Below, one piece after another: positions 26,514 to 34,977 of a DNA stretch of 64,000 bases. This DNA comes from Pseudomonas sp. CBZ-4 (GTDB lineage: Bacteria; Pseudomonadota; Gammaproteobacteria; Pseudomonadales; Pseudomonadaceae), in assembly GCF_000346755.1 (NCBI RefSeq), contig NZ_ANNV01000084.1, positions 27,074-91,073 on the forward strand, given 5' to 3'. The notes under the pieces are model-generated. The model saw only the letters and a program-made list of their open reading frames with translations, was not told the origin of the DNA and searched no databases. The translations under genes were made by a program, and so were the position numbers. Numbering within the stretch: position 1 is the stretch's first letter; each line of letters starts with the position of its first letter.

Positions 26514-27515
26514 TCACACCAGTTGAAACCCATGCGCCAACGGGTCACGGTCATCCACAAACAGCGTGTTATGACCCGTGACTCGGGCCCAGCCAGCAAC
26601 ACTTGGCAGGATACCGGCAAAGGCACCGACCTCCTTTGCCGACTCGACCCGACAATCAAACATCGTACCGATGATACTTTCGTGAACAAATGCATCGCCT
26701 ACCTTCAAGCGCTTTTTGGCCACCAGTTGTGCCATGCGTGCAGAGGAGCCGGTGCCGCATGGCGAACGGTCAATGGCCTTGTCGCCATAAAACACCGCGT
26801 TGCGTGCATCGGCGCGAGCGTTCCTGGGCTTGTCACACCACATCACATGGCTGACGCCCTGGATATGCGTGTCCAGCGGGTGCACCGGCGCCAACAGGGC
26901 CTGAGCGGCCTGGCGGACCAAGGGACTCAAGCGCACGATCTCGCTGACAGCCATTGAGTCCAAGCCAGCCCAGCCCGCTTGCGGCTCAATGATCACGTAG
27001 AAGTTCCCACCGTAGGCCAGGTCGATCGTCAACGTGCCCAGGCCCGGTATGTCGAGCTGCACATCGGCGGCGTGGAGGTAGCTGGCAACGTTGTAGAGGC
27101 GGACCTGCTCTACATGTGCGCCATTTCTTACATAGTCGATGGCAACACGCCCTGCCGGCGCTTCGATTGCCAGCGTGCCCTCGATTCGAGGCGTCACCAG
27201 GCCAGCCTCCAACGCAGCCGTTACCGTGCCGATGGTGCCGTGACCACACATGGGCAGGCACCCACTGACCTCGATGAACAGCACGCCGATGTCACAATCT
27301 TCACGGGATGACGGATAGAGAATGCTGCCTGACATCACATCATGGCCCCGGGGTTCGAACATCAGCGCCTGACGAACCCAATCATGCTCACGCTTAAATA
27401 TCTGGCGCTTTTCAGCCATCGAAACATTGGGCAATAGAGGCGCGCCGGCGGTTACCACGCGTACCGGATTGCCACAGGTATGCGCATCAATGCAGAAGAA
27501 CGTATGACGTGACAT
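26514..27515 (-). CDS. lhpA: 4-hydroxyproline 2-epimerase (proline racemase family)
   Basis: 333 aa. Both catalytic cysteines are present: C90 in MCGHGTIG and C253 in SPCGTGSSARMA. The second cysteine distinguishes epimerases from trans-3-hydroxyproline dehydratases, which have threonine there. It converts trans-4-hydroxy-L-proline to cis-4-hydroxy-D-proline, the first step of the pathway. It is downstream of the D-Hyp dehydrogenase gene on the minus strand with a 21-base gap, forming an operon. Confidence 0.9.
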   Translation of the reverse strand: MSRHTFFCIDAHTCGNPVRVVTAGAPLLPNVSMAEKRQIFKREHDWVRQALMFEPRGHDVMSGSILYPSSREDCDIGVLFIEVSGCLPMCGHGTIGTVTAALEAGLVTPRIEGTLAIEAPAGRVAIDYVRNGAHVEQVRLYNVASYLHAADVQLDIPGLGTLTIDLAYGGNFYVIIEPQAGWAGLDSMAVSEIVRLSPLVRQAAQALLAPVHPLDTHIQGVSHVMWCDKPRNARADARNAVFYGDKAIDRSPCGTGSSARMAQLVAKKRLKVGDAFVHESIIGTMFDCRVESAKEVGAFAGILPSVAGWARVTGHNTLFVDDRDPLAHGFQLV

Positions 27516-27536
27516 GAAAATCCCCTTCTTGGCGGT

Positions 27537-28781
27537 TTAGTTGAAGCGGCTGATTGCATAGGGTGCGAGATCGATTTGCGGCGGCTTGCCCAGGGCAATA
27601 TCGCTGACCAGGCGCCCGGTGGTTGCGCCCTGCGTCAGGCCGAGGTGGCCATGGCCAAATGCATAAATGACTGCCGGGTTGCGCGGCGACGCCCCGATCA
27701 CCGGCAGGCTGTCGGGGGTTGCCGGACGATGTCCCGCCCAATACGTACCGCCCTCTGCCCGTAAACCGGGCAGATAGTGAGCGGCCAACCGCACCAGCGC
27801 GCGGGAACGCTGGAAATTCGCCGGCGCATTCAGCCCGCCGAACTCGGCGGCGCCACCAATCCTCAAGCCACAGCTCAACGGCGTGGCGACAAAGTGGCGC
27901 TCTGCAAAGATGACCTCACGGGACAACACAACGCCCGGGGCTGCGATGGTGGTGTTGTATCCGCGTTCGCTTTCCAGCAACACCTTGTCGCCGACGTCGC
28001 GGGCCAACTGCCCAGACCATGCGCCGGCAGCCACTACCACGCTGTCGGCCAGCACCCGCTGGCCATCGTGTAGCCCTACCGATACAGCAGCGTCCAAGAC
28101 GCCCGGCCCGATACTGCACGCCTCGCCGACCCGGATACAAAGTCCTCGGCCGACCAGTGACTGGCGCAACGCATCCACGAGCTTCCTGGGATCGCGCACA
28201 TGGGACCACTGGGGCGTAAACACCCCTCGGGCGATGGACGGGCCGAGTGCCGGTTCGATTTCCCGCGCTTCGTCGCCACTCAAGTCAAGCACCTCCACAC
28301 CATAGGCACGCTTGAGCGCCCACTGCGCCGCCTCGCTTTCGAACGCCTTCGCGTTCTCGTAAACCGTCAAGGCGCCCAGTTGCTGCAGCTCTCCAAGCAG
28401 ACCATTTTCGGCGAGGAGCGGCAGGAGGTCGGTGTAAACCCGCGTATTCAGGGCTGCCAGTGCCGCGGCGATGCGCCTGACTTCTGCTGGCCGGCCCGCG
28501 CTGGAAAACCGCAGCAGCCAAGTGATCAGGCTGGGGGCATGAGTGGCCCGTATCGCCAAGGGCCCCAGCGGGTCCAGCAACCAGCCTGGCACCTTCCACA
28601 ACAACCCCGGCACCGAGGCGGGCACCACCTCCGTGACGGCAATGCCGCCAGCATTGCCAAACGAGGCCTTGTCACCTTCAGGGTCGCGATCAATCACGGT
28701 AACGCGCACCCCCTCCTTGAGCAGATGGTGCGCCGTTGACAGCCCCACGATGCCGGCACCAATGACGATTACGTGCTTCAT
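27537..28781 (-). CDS. lhpB: FAD-dependent D-hydroxyproline dehydrogenase
   Basis: 414 aa from the ATG at 28781, which follows GGAAAGG; upstream codons reach 28913 but have no ribosome site. The FAD-binding motif is IVIGAGIVGLSTAHHLL, and a C-terminal PDSLPVIGASPRNP and GHGHLGLTQGATTG pattern fits the D-amino acid dehydrogenase (DadA-like) family. It oxidises cis-4-hydroxy-D-proline to 1-pyrroline-4-hydroxy-2-carboxylate. The single-subunit form resembles P. putida rather than the three-subunit P. aeruginosa enzyme. First gene of the lhpB-lhpA operon. Confidence 0.87.
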   Translation of the reverse strand: MKHVIVIGAGIVGLSTAHHLLKEGVRVTVIDRDPEGDKASFGNAGGIAVTEVVPASVPGLLWKVPGWLLDPLGPLAIRATHAPSLITWLLRFSSAGRPAEVRRIAAALAALNTRVYTDLLPLLAENGLLGELQQLGALTVYENAKAFESEAAQWALKRAYGVEVLDLSGDEAREIEPALGPSIARGVFTPQWSHVRDPRKLVDALRQSLVGRGLCIRVGEACSIGPGVLDAAVSVGLHDGQRVLADSVVVAAGAWSGQLARDVGDKVLLESERGYNTTIAAPGVVLSREVIFAERHFVATPLSCGLRIGGAAEFGGLNAPANFQRSRALVRLAAHYLPGLRAEGGTYWAGHRPATPDSLPVIGASPRNPAVIYAFGHGHLGLTQGATTGRLVSDIALGKPPQIDLAPYAISRFN

Positions 28782-28862
28782 GACCCACACCTTTCCCGGA
28801 TAAAAAAGAACTGCCCTGCAAGGCCGCCACAGCTGACCCAGCGAGCCATTCGACCCAGAGAA

Positions 28863-28873
28863 GATTGGATACA
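28863..28873 (+). promoter_or_regulatory. GATTGGATACA motif upstream of lhpB
   Basis: Copy two of the island-specific motif, 82 bases before the lhpB start. Together with the following bases (GTAAACAC) it matches the copy at 23064 (GTTGACAC) in 17 of 19 positions. Confidence 0.55.
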
Positions 28874-29082
28874 GTAAACACTTCCTGTCAATCCCTTGCT
28901 TCAGATCGGTCAATTCCTGTCACACTTCAACACCAGCAACATCTTTCAAACAAAACATAGATATTTGTTTTTTATAGTTATTTATACGATACAACGGAAT
29001 TTTCTCGCTCAACCACACAAAAAAACATCTCTCTCCCTCTTCTTCCGAGATTAAACATTTGATAGATTTTTTACCAACAGTC

Positions 29083-29093
29083 GATTGGATACA
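29083..29093 (+). promoter_or_regulatory. GATTGGATACA motif upstream of the ABC transporter operon
   Basis: Copy three of the motif, 57 bases before the binding-protein start. Here the palindromic core is fuller (TTGGATACAA), which is TTG-N4-CAA. Confidence 0.55.
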
Positions 29094-29149
29094 ACCTACA
29101 AACGTTCAAACCCTAAAAACAACAATACCCACCACAACAGGGCTCTCCC

Positions 29150-29980
29150 ATGAACATTTCACGCCACGTCAGCAGCACCCTCTTGCTCGCCCTCGCAGCC
29201 ACCGCGCCGATGGTTTCAACCGCGGCCGACTCGACCCTGGACCAGGTCATTGCGGCAAAAACCCTTCGCTGTGGCGTACAGCTCGACTATCCACCTGCCG
29301 GCTTTCGCAATTCGGCCAACGAGCCGGATGGCTACGACGTCCAGTACTGCAAGGACATGGCCAAAGCCCTTGGCGTCAAACCGGTGATTGTCGAAACACC
29401 CTCCTCCGAACGCATTCCGGCGCTGGTGTCCAATCGCATCGACGTGCTGATCGCCTCCGCCTCGATCTCGCCCCAGCGCGCGATGAGCGTGAGTTTTTCC
29501 CAGCCCTACGTGAACTACACCAACGTCGTTCTAGCCCGCAAAGACACTGGCATTGAAAGCTTCAACGACCTGAAAGGCCGCCACATCGGCGGTGTCACCG
29601 GCACCACCACCGAGCAGGAGTTGCAGGTGCTGCGCACCGGCTGGAATGACGCCAATGGCAGCTACACCGGGTTCGGCAGCGAAGCGGAAAGCTACCTGGC
29701 CCTGGTCCAGGGAAAAATAGACGGGCTGATCATCGGCAACGCATCGGCCGCCGCGCTGGTCCAGAGCGGCCAGTTCCCGACGCTCGCGATCAAGGGTGTT
29801 GCACCCACGCCGCCCGACCTGTGCGGCATCGCCGTAAAAAAATCAGACACCCAGATGCTCAACTGGGTAAAGACGTTCGTCTGGGCCCAGGTGAAAAACG
29901 GGCGTTACACGCAGCTCTATGCGCAGTACTTCGGTGACGGCCAAGCGCCTTCGCTTGCGGTTGCAGGCGTGGACTACTAA
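29150..29980 (+). CDS. polar amino-acid ABC transporter, periplasmic binding protein
   Basis: 276 aa with a signal peptide ending near STAADS. The fold is of the type II amino-acid family (LRCGVQLDYPPAGFRN, GYDVQYCKDMAKALG, IDVLIASASISPQRA). It is the first gene of a four-gene operon with two permeases and an ATPase, inside the hydroxyproline island. The ligand is probably hydroxyproline, inferred from context. Confidence 0.87.
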   Translation: MNISRHVSSTLLLALAATAPMVSTAADSTLDQVIAAKTLRCGVQLDYPPAGFRNSANEPDGYDVQYCKDMAKALGVKPVIVETPSSERIPALVSNRIDVLIASASISPQRAMSVSFSQPYVNYTNVVLARKDTGIESFNDLKGRHIGGVTGTTTEQELQVLRTGWNDANGSYTGFGSEAESYLALVQGKIDGLIIGNASAAALVQSGQFPTLAIKGVAPTPPDLCGIAVKKSDTQMLNWVKTFVWAQVKNGRYTQLYAQYFGDGQAPSLAVAGVDY

Positions 29981-30030
29981 CCCCATTCCTGAGCGGCGCA
30001 CCTTGGCCGCTCTTGCCCGGAGCCTGCGTT

Positions 30031-30693
30031 ATGTTCGGATATACGTTTTACTGGTCAATGGTGTGGGACAAGCTCCCCGAACTCGTCGACGGCGCTCGGA
30101 CAACGCTTGCGCTGACCGTGCTGTCGATGGTCATCGGCACATTGATCGCCCTTGCGCTGACCCTGTTGCGGCGCCAGGAAAAAGGCCTCGGCCATGCACT
30201 GGCCACAACCTGGGTCGAAGTCGCCCGCAACACCCCGGCACTCTTCCAGGTCTACATGATTTATTTTGGCCTGGGCGCACTGGGGCTGCACTTTTCCAGC
30301 TACCTGGCAATGCTGTTGGCGTTGTCGTTCAACAACGCGGGCTACCTGGCCGAGATTTTTCGCGGCGGGCTGCAGGCCATTCCAAGGCAACAGCACACGG
30401 CCGCCAGATCCCTGGGGCTCTCGTCCTTCGCCGCCTACAGGCACGTGGTCTTTCCACAGTTGTTCAGGGTCGTCTATTTCCCGTACGTCAACCAGCTCAA
30501 CTGGGCGCTGCTCAACAGTTCGCTGGGCATGATCATCGGCCTGCGCGAACTGACGGGCGCCACCCAGGCAGCTCAATCCGAATCGTTCAGGACGTTCGAG
30601 TTTTTTATCGTCGCCGCCGGGATGTACTACGTGATGTCCAAGCTGATCGAGGGCGGCGCCCGACTGACCTTCTGGCGCGTGTTCAAGGGGTAA
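30031..30693 (+). CDS. polar amino-acid ABC transporter permease (1 of 2)
   Basis: 220 aa from the ATG at 30031, after a GGAG; a TTG six codons earlier is possible. The HisM/GlnP-type permease loop is clear (EVARNTPALFQVYMIYFGLG, then AEIFRGGLQAIPRQQ, ARSLGLSS), with four to five membrane helices. It pairs with the next gene as the membrane channel. Confidence 0.87.
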   Translation: MFGYTFYWSMVWDKLPELVDGARTTLALTVLSMVIGTLIALALTLLRRQEKGLGHALATTWVEVARNTPALFQVYMIYFGLGALGLHFSSYLAMLLALSFNNAGYLAEIFRGGLQAIPRQQHTAARSLGLSSFAAYRHVVFPQLFRVVYFPYVNQLNWALLNSSLGMIIGLRELTGATQAAQSESFRTFEFFIVAAGMYYVMSKLIEGGARLTFWRVFKG

Positions 30694-30699
30694 GCCACC

Positions 30700-31359
30700 A
30701 TGCAATTTCAACTCGCGTATTCGGGCCTGCACTGGGGTGATGTTGAGTTCGTGCTGAAGGGGATCTGGCACACCCTGCTGCTGACGTTACTGGCAACGTT
30801 TTTCGGCAGCCTGCTCGGCGTCCTGATCGGCTGGCTGCGCCAGGAGTTCAGGGTCGCCCGTCTTGCACTGGCCCCCTGGGTCAACGTCATCCGCAGTATT
30901 CCGCTGATCATCCAGTTCATTCTCGCCAACAGCTTTTTCGCCATGGCCGGTTTTGCCCTGAGCCCGCTGCTGATCGGGGTGGTCGTCCTCAGCCTGTACA
31001 TGGGCATGTTGACCTCGGAGCTGGTGCGCTCAGGCCTGCAATCGGTGCGCCCGCAGTTGAAGAAGGCCAGCCGCTCACTCGGGCTGGGCTACTGGCAGGA
31101 GTTGCGCCATATATCCGCCCCACTCGCCTTTCGCACGCTGCTCCCAGGCTGGATTGGCACGGTGATCGGCCTGACCAAGGACACCGCACTGGTGAGCGTG
31201 GTGGGCTACATCGAACTGCTCAGGGCCTCGCAGATCCTGATCAACCGCTCAAACGAGGCACTGCTGGTATTGGCCGGCACCGGGCTTTTCTATTTCGCCA
31301 TCTGCTATCCCATTTCGCGCTACAGCCGCCATCTTGAAAAGGTACTGCACCATGATTGA
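30700..31359 (+). CDS. polar amino-acid ABC transporter permease (2 of 2)
   Basis: 219 aa, starting 6 bases after the first permease. HisM/GlnP-type signature: NVIRSIPLIIQFILANSFF and the EAA-like loop ASRSLGLGYWQELRHISAP. Its 3' end overlaps the start of the ATPase gene by 8 bases, so the operon is translationally coupled. Confidence 0.87.
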   Translation: MQFQLAYSGLHWGDVEFVLKGIWHTLLLTLLATFFGSLLGVLIGWLRQEFRVARLALAPWVNVIRSIPLIIQFILANSFFAMAGFALSPLLIGVVVLSLYMGMLTSELVRSGLQSVRPQLKKASRSLGLGYWQELRHISAPLAFRTLLPGWIGTVIGLTKDTALVSVVGYIELLRASQILINRSNEALLVLAGTGLFYFAICYPISRYSRHLEKVLHHD

Positions 31360-32077
31360 TATCAAGGACGTCCGCAAAAGCTTTGGCCCTGTTGAAGTCA
31401 TCAAGGGCATCACCCTGACAATCCGCAAGGGCGAAGTGTTGTGCCTGATTGGCGCCAGCGGCTCCGGCAAGTCCACTTTGCTGCAGTGCATCAATGGCCT
31501 GGAACCCATCCAAGCGGGCAGCATCCTGGTCGATGGCACCGATGTACACGCCAGGGGCACCGACCTGAACAAGCTGCGCCAGAGACTCGGCATTGTGTTT
31601 CAACAGTACAACGCATTCCCCCACCTCAGCGCACTGGAAAACGTGGCCCTTGCGCCGCGCCTGGTGAAGAAGATCCCCAAGGCCCAGGCACTGGAACTGG
31701 CCCATGACCACCTGGCGTTCGTCGGCCTCGAGAACCGCGCCGACATGCGCCCCGCAAGCCTTTCCGGCGGCCAGCAGCAACGCCTGGCGATTGCCCGCGC
31801 CCTGGCCATGCAGCCTGACTACATGCTGTTTGACGAAGTGACGTCCGCCCTCGACCCCGAACTTGTGGGCGAAGTACTGGACACGATCCGCAAGCTCAAG
31901 GAGTCGGGCATGACCATCATCATGGTGACCCACGACATCGCCTTCGCCCGCGAATCCGCAGACCGAATCGCCTTCTTCGACAATGGTTTGATTTGTGAAG
32001 TGGGCGATGCCCGGCAGGTGGTGAGTGCTCCGAGGGAAGAGCGCACTCGGCAGTTCCTCCAACGTGTTCTGCACTGA
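31352..32077 (+). CDS. polar amino-acid ABC transporter ATPase
   Basis: 241 aa from the ATG at 31352, preceded by GAAAAGG and overlapping the permease stop by 8 bases. Walker A is GASGSGKST, the signature is [15 protein letters not shown], Walker B is [14 protein letters not shown], and the switch histidine is in VTHDIAFA. All motifs are complete. It is closest to GlnQ/HisP-type ATPases and closes the uptake operon. Confidence 0.92.
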   Translation: MIDIKDVRKSFGPVEVIKGITLTIRKGEVLCLIGASGSGKSTLLQCINGLEPIQAGSILVDGTDVHARGTDLNKLRQRLGIVFQQYNAFPHLSALENVALAPRLVKKIPKAQALELAHDHLAFVGLENRADMRPASLSGGQQQRLAIARALAMQPDYMLFDEVTSALDPELVGEVLDTIRKLKESGMTIIMVTHDIAFARESADRIAFFDNGLICEVGDARQVVSAPREERTRQFLQRVLH

Positions 32078-32193
32078 GCCTGCGCAACTGCTGCATTAAC
32101 AATCTTTGACAGTTTCCCGACAAAGCCCTCAAAGACTGTCAACCGGCGCGCCCCTAGCATTCGAGCATCCAAACCACCACCCGGGTGCTCTCC

Positions 32194-34017
32194 ATGTTTC
32201 GCATATTGCGCAGTATTGCGCTGCTGAGCTGCCTGCTGGGCAGCGTCGGTTGCCAAGGGCAGCCACCGGCCTCGCCGCGCATACAAAAGGGCGATTACGG
32301 CGCGATCATCCGGCACCTGCAAACCCGTATTCCCCAGGAAATGGCCCGACGCAATATCCCAGGCCTGTCGATTGCCCTGGTCAATGGTCAGGAACTGATC
32401 TGGGCACGCGGCTTTGGCCTGGCCGACAAGGCCCACGGTGTAGCGGTAACCCCCAACACCGCCTTTCGCGCCGGCGGTATCGCCAAATTGCTTACCGCCA
32501 CGGCGGCGCTGCAATTGGTCGAGCAACAGCGCCTGGGGCTGGATGTGCCGATCCAGCAAGCCTTGGGCGAGTTCCATGTGCGCTCGCGCTTTCATCCAGA
32601 CCAGGACGCGGCAGACCGTGATATCACCCTGCGCCGCTTGCTGAGCCACCAGTCCGGCCTGCCCAGCGAACACCTGCGCGACCTGCACAGCACCTTCGCC
32701 ATGGGCCTGATGCCGCTACGCCTATCCGGTGTGTGGCTTAGCAGCCCGCCGGGTTCACAAGTGGCGTATTCCAACCTTGGCTATGCGCTGGTGGGCGCCG
32801 CCATTGAGCGCAGCACCGGCAAGAGCTTTGAAGCCCAACTGCAAAACAGCCTGCTCAAGCCCCTGAAGATGAGCCAGTCGAGCTTTATCGGGACCGGCAC
32901 GACCCCTGGCTTTCGCGCGCTGGGGTACCAGGATGGCAGTGCGAGCACCGATGCGCAGGTTCGCGACCTGGCCGCCGGAGGCTTGTGGACCAGCCCGAAG
33001 GACCTTGGCCACTACGTGCAGATGCTGTTTGCCCAGGGTTTGTACAAAGGTGAGCGAGTGCTGAGCGCACGTTCCATCGACGAGATGTTCACCCAACAAA
33101 ACACCGGCAACGCCCTCGACTTCGATTGCCAGATTGGCCTGGGCTGGTTCCTGGCGCCGTGCGGCGATGAGCCCGTCGGCCCCGGCATCCGCACTTATCA
33201 ACATAGCGGCGGCGGTGATGATTTTGCCGCGCAGTTGACCTTGCTGCCGGACCAGCAACTAGCCGTCATCATCATGGCCAACGACAGCAGCGCCGAAGAC
33301 CTGGTCGCCCGCCTGGCCACCGATGCCCTGCGCCTGATGCTCCAGGCGCAAACCGGAGAACCGGTGTGTGGCGACGGCTGTGAGGCACCCAGCCACGGGC
33401 TCAAGCTGCGTCACGTGCCCGCCGCCATCGACCGCAAGCGCCTGGCTGGGTTTTATGCCACCGCCTGGGGTGTATTTCGTATCCGCGATGCCAATGATCG
33501 CTTGTACGGCGAGCTGGCCGGGTTCGACTTCGAGCTGTTGCGTGACGAACAAGGCTGGTTGCGCGCGCAAAAACGCGTACTCGGTTTATGGCTCAAGGAC
33601 CTCGGCGAATTGGGTCGCGTGCAGTTGGACATGGTCACTGTACAGGGGCGCCAAATGCTTACCGCCCGCAGCCACGGCCAACGTATCGCCATTGGCGAGC
33701 GCATCGACCCGCCGCCCCTGCCCCAGGCATGGGCCGACACCATCGGCACCTATCAGGTCCTCAGTACCCATGAGCCCGACGCGCCATTGACCGGCATCAA
33801 CGTGCGCCTGGAGCAAGGCTTTCTGGTGATTCGCGGCCAATTGCACGACGAACCACTGACCGATTACATCCTGCTACCCGTCGACAACGCCCACGCGGTA
33901 CTGGCCGGCAACGGCTACGGCCTGGGCGATACCGTCAGCCGCCAAGTCAATGGCCTCAGCGCCTCCGGCTACGCGTTCAAACGTACCCACTCACCTCACC
34001 CACCCCTGAACCTCTGA
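32194..34017 (+). CDS. class C beta-lactamase-fold lipoprotein lacking the catalytic serine (MipB-like)
   Basis: 607 aa from the ATG at 32194; a GTG three codons earlier is possible. A lipoprotein signal (LLGSVGC, cysteine near residue 20) points to outer- or inner-membrane anchoring. Residues 40-370 resemble serine hydrolases of the beta-lactamase/DD-peptidase fold, with YSNLGYALVG and a HSGGGDDF motif. The SxxK motif reads G95-I-A-K98 (context TAFRAGGIAKLLTA, where relatives have GSxSK), so the nucleophile is missing. Residues 400-607 form a second, beta-rich domain. The mipA-like gene follows 17 bases on. In P. aeruginosa a similar protein (PA1797/MipB) pairs with MipA and the ParRS system near acnB, and the neighbours here match. 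The role is probably binding or sensing rather than catalysis. Confidence 0.82.
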   Translation: MFRILRSIALLSCLLGSVGCQGQPPASPRIQKGDYGAIIRHLQTRIPQEMARRNIPGLSIALVNGQELIWARGFGLADKAHGVAVTPNTAFRAGGIAKLLTATAALQLVEQQRLGLDVPIQQALGEFHVRSRFHPDQDAADRDITLRRLLSHQSGLPSEHLRDLHSTFAMGLMPLRLSGVWLSSPPGSQVAYSNLGYALVGAAIERSTGKSFEAQLQNSLLKPLKMSQSSFIGTGTTPGFRALGYQDGSASTDAQVRDLAAGGLWTSPKDLGHYVQMLFAQGLYKGERVLSARSIDEMFTQQNTGNALDFDCQIGLGWFLAPCGDEPVGPGIRTYQHSGGGDDFAAQLTLLPDQQLAVIIMANDSSAEDLVARLATDALRLMLQAQTGEPVCGDGCEAPSHGLKLRHVPAAIDRKRLAGFYATAWGVFRIRDANDRLYGELAGFDFELLRDEQGWLRAQKRVLGLWLKDLGELGRVQLDMVTVQGRQMLTARSHGQRIAIGERIDPPPLPQAWADTIGTYQVLSTHEPDAPLTGINVRLEQGFLVIRGQLHDEPLTDYILLPVDNAHAVLAGNGYGLGDTVSRQVNGLSASGYAFKRTHSPHPPLNL

Positions 34018-34034
34018 CACGGACGAACCCCCTG

Positions 34035-34826
34035 ATGCGCTCTAGAAACCTATGCCTGTCCCTTTCCTCGTTGTGCCTGCTCGCTGCAGCCGAGCCTGCC
34101 ATTGCCGAGGACTGGCAATACAGCCTCAAGGCCGGCGTCGGCAACGCACCCCGCTACAGCGGCAGCGACGAACGCATGACCGCGCCGCTGCTGGGCGGCA
34201 AAATCGTCAGCCCCTGGGGGATTTTCCTCGACACCGACAAGGGCCTGGGCTGGGGCTACGAAGGCAACGCCCTGAGCTTCAGCACCTATATCGGCGCCAG
34301 CGCTTCACGCAAGGATAAGAACGAGTCGATGCATGCCGGCTCCAAGCGCCTCAAAGGCATGGGCGAAATCAAGTCACGCGCGCAAGTAGGCGTGAGCGCC
34401 AGCTACAACCTCGGCGGCGCCATCGTCGGTGCGACCCTGGAACACGCGCTCAAGGACGATGACCACAAGGACACCGGCAAGGCCTACACCCACCTGGAAC
34501 TGAGCCTGGGCACCAACCTCTATGACGGCCGCTACGGCTCGGTCGATGCCAGCCTCAGCAGCCACTTTGGCGACCGTGAATACCTGCAGACCTGGTACGG
34601 CGTGACCACGGGCCAGGCCGCACAAAGCCGGTTCAAGGCCTACAAGGCCGGTGCAGGCAATATCAGCAACGGCATGAACCTGGTGTGGAGTTTGCCGATC
34701 AGCGAGCACACCCAATTCTCCACCTTGCTCGATGTGCAGTACCTGGCGGACGAAGCGGGCAAGAGCCCGATTGTGGAGCGGCGCTTGCAGACGTCGGTGA
34801 TGGGGGTGCTGGAATACACGTTCTGA
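34035..34826 (+). CDS. mipA: MipA/OmpV-family outer-membrane protein
   Basis: 263 aa with a signal peptide ending in AIAED. The mature part is a beta-barrel of the MipA/OmpV family (WQYSLKAGVGNAPRYSGSD, GLGWGYEGNALSFSTYIG) ending in a C-terminal phenylalanine (VLEYTF), as outer-membrane barrels do. It lies in an operon with the preceding serine-hydrolase-like lipoprotein. Related proteins have been linked to antimicrobial-peptide sensing in P. aeruginosa, which agrees with the convergent two-component system next door. Confidence 0.85.
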   Translation: MRSRNLCLSLSSLCLLAAAEPAIAEDWQYSLKAGVGNAPRYSGSDERMTAPLLGGKIVSPWGIFLDTDKGLGWGYEGNALSFSTYIGASASRKDKNESMHAGSKRLKGMGEIKSRAQVGVSASYNLGGAIVGATLEHALKDDDHKDTGKAYTHLELSLGTNLYDGRYGSVDASLSSHFGDREYLQTWYGVTTGQAAQSRFKAYKAGAGNISNGMNLVWSLPISEHTQFSTLLDVQYLADEAGKSPIVERRLQTSVMGVLEYTF

Positions 34827-34861
34827 TCTGGCAACCCAATAAAACCTTGTGAAAACAAACA

Positions 34862-34953
34862 CTGTGGGAGCGGGCTTGCCCGCGATAGCGATAGATCAGT
34901 CAATACATCTGTTACTGATAGATCGCTATCGCGGGCAAGCCCGCTCCCACAGT
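34862..34953. repeat. REP pair
   Basis: Two inverted arms of the GAGCGGGCTTGCCCGCGAT type, about 50 bases apart in the middle, between convergent mipA and parS-like genes. The loop region itself contains further symmetry (ATAGATC...GATAGATC). Confidence 0.9.
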
Positions 34954-34977
34954 GGATCTTCACATTATTCAAGGGTG

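Larger units (their letters stand above)
28782..29149. promoter_or_regulatory. AT-rich divergent control region of the hydroxyproline island
   Basis: 368 bases between divergent lhpB and binding-protein genes, markedly A+T-rich (28900-29080). It holds two copies of GATTGGATACA, near each end. No ORF or tRNA-like structure was seen. Confidence 0.6.

Noticed and set aside
28960..29080. AT-rich stretch as a replication or transfer origin
   Set aside because: No iterons, DnaA boxes or rep gene; it is more simply a strong divergent promoter region.
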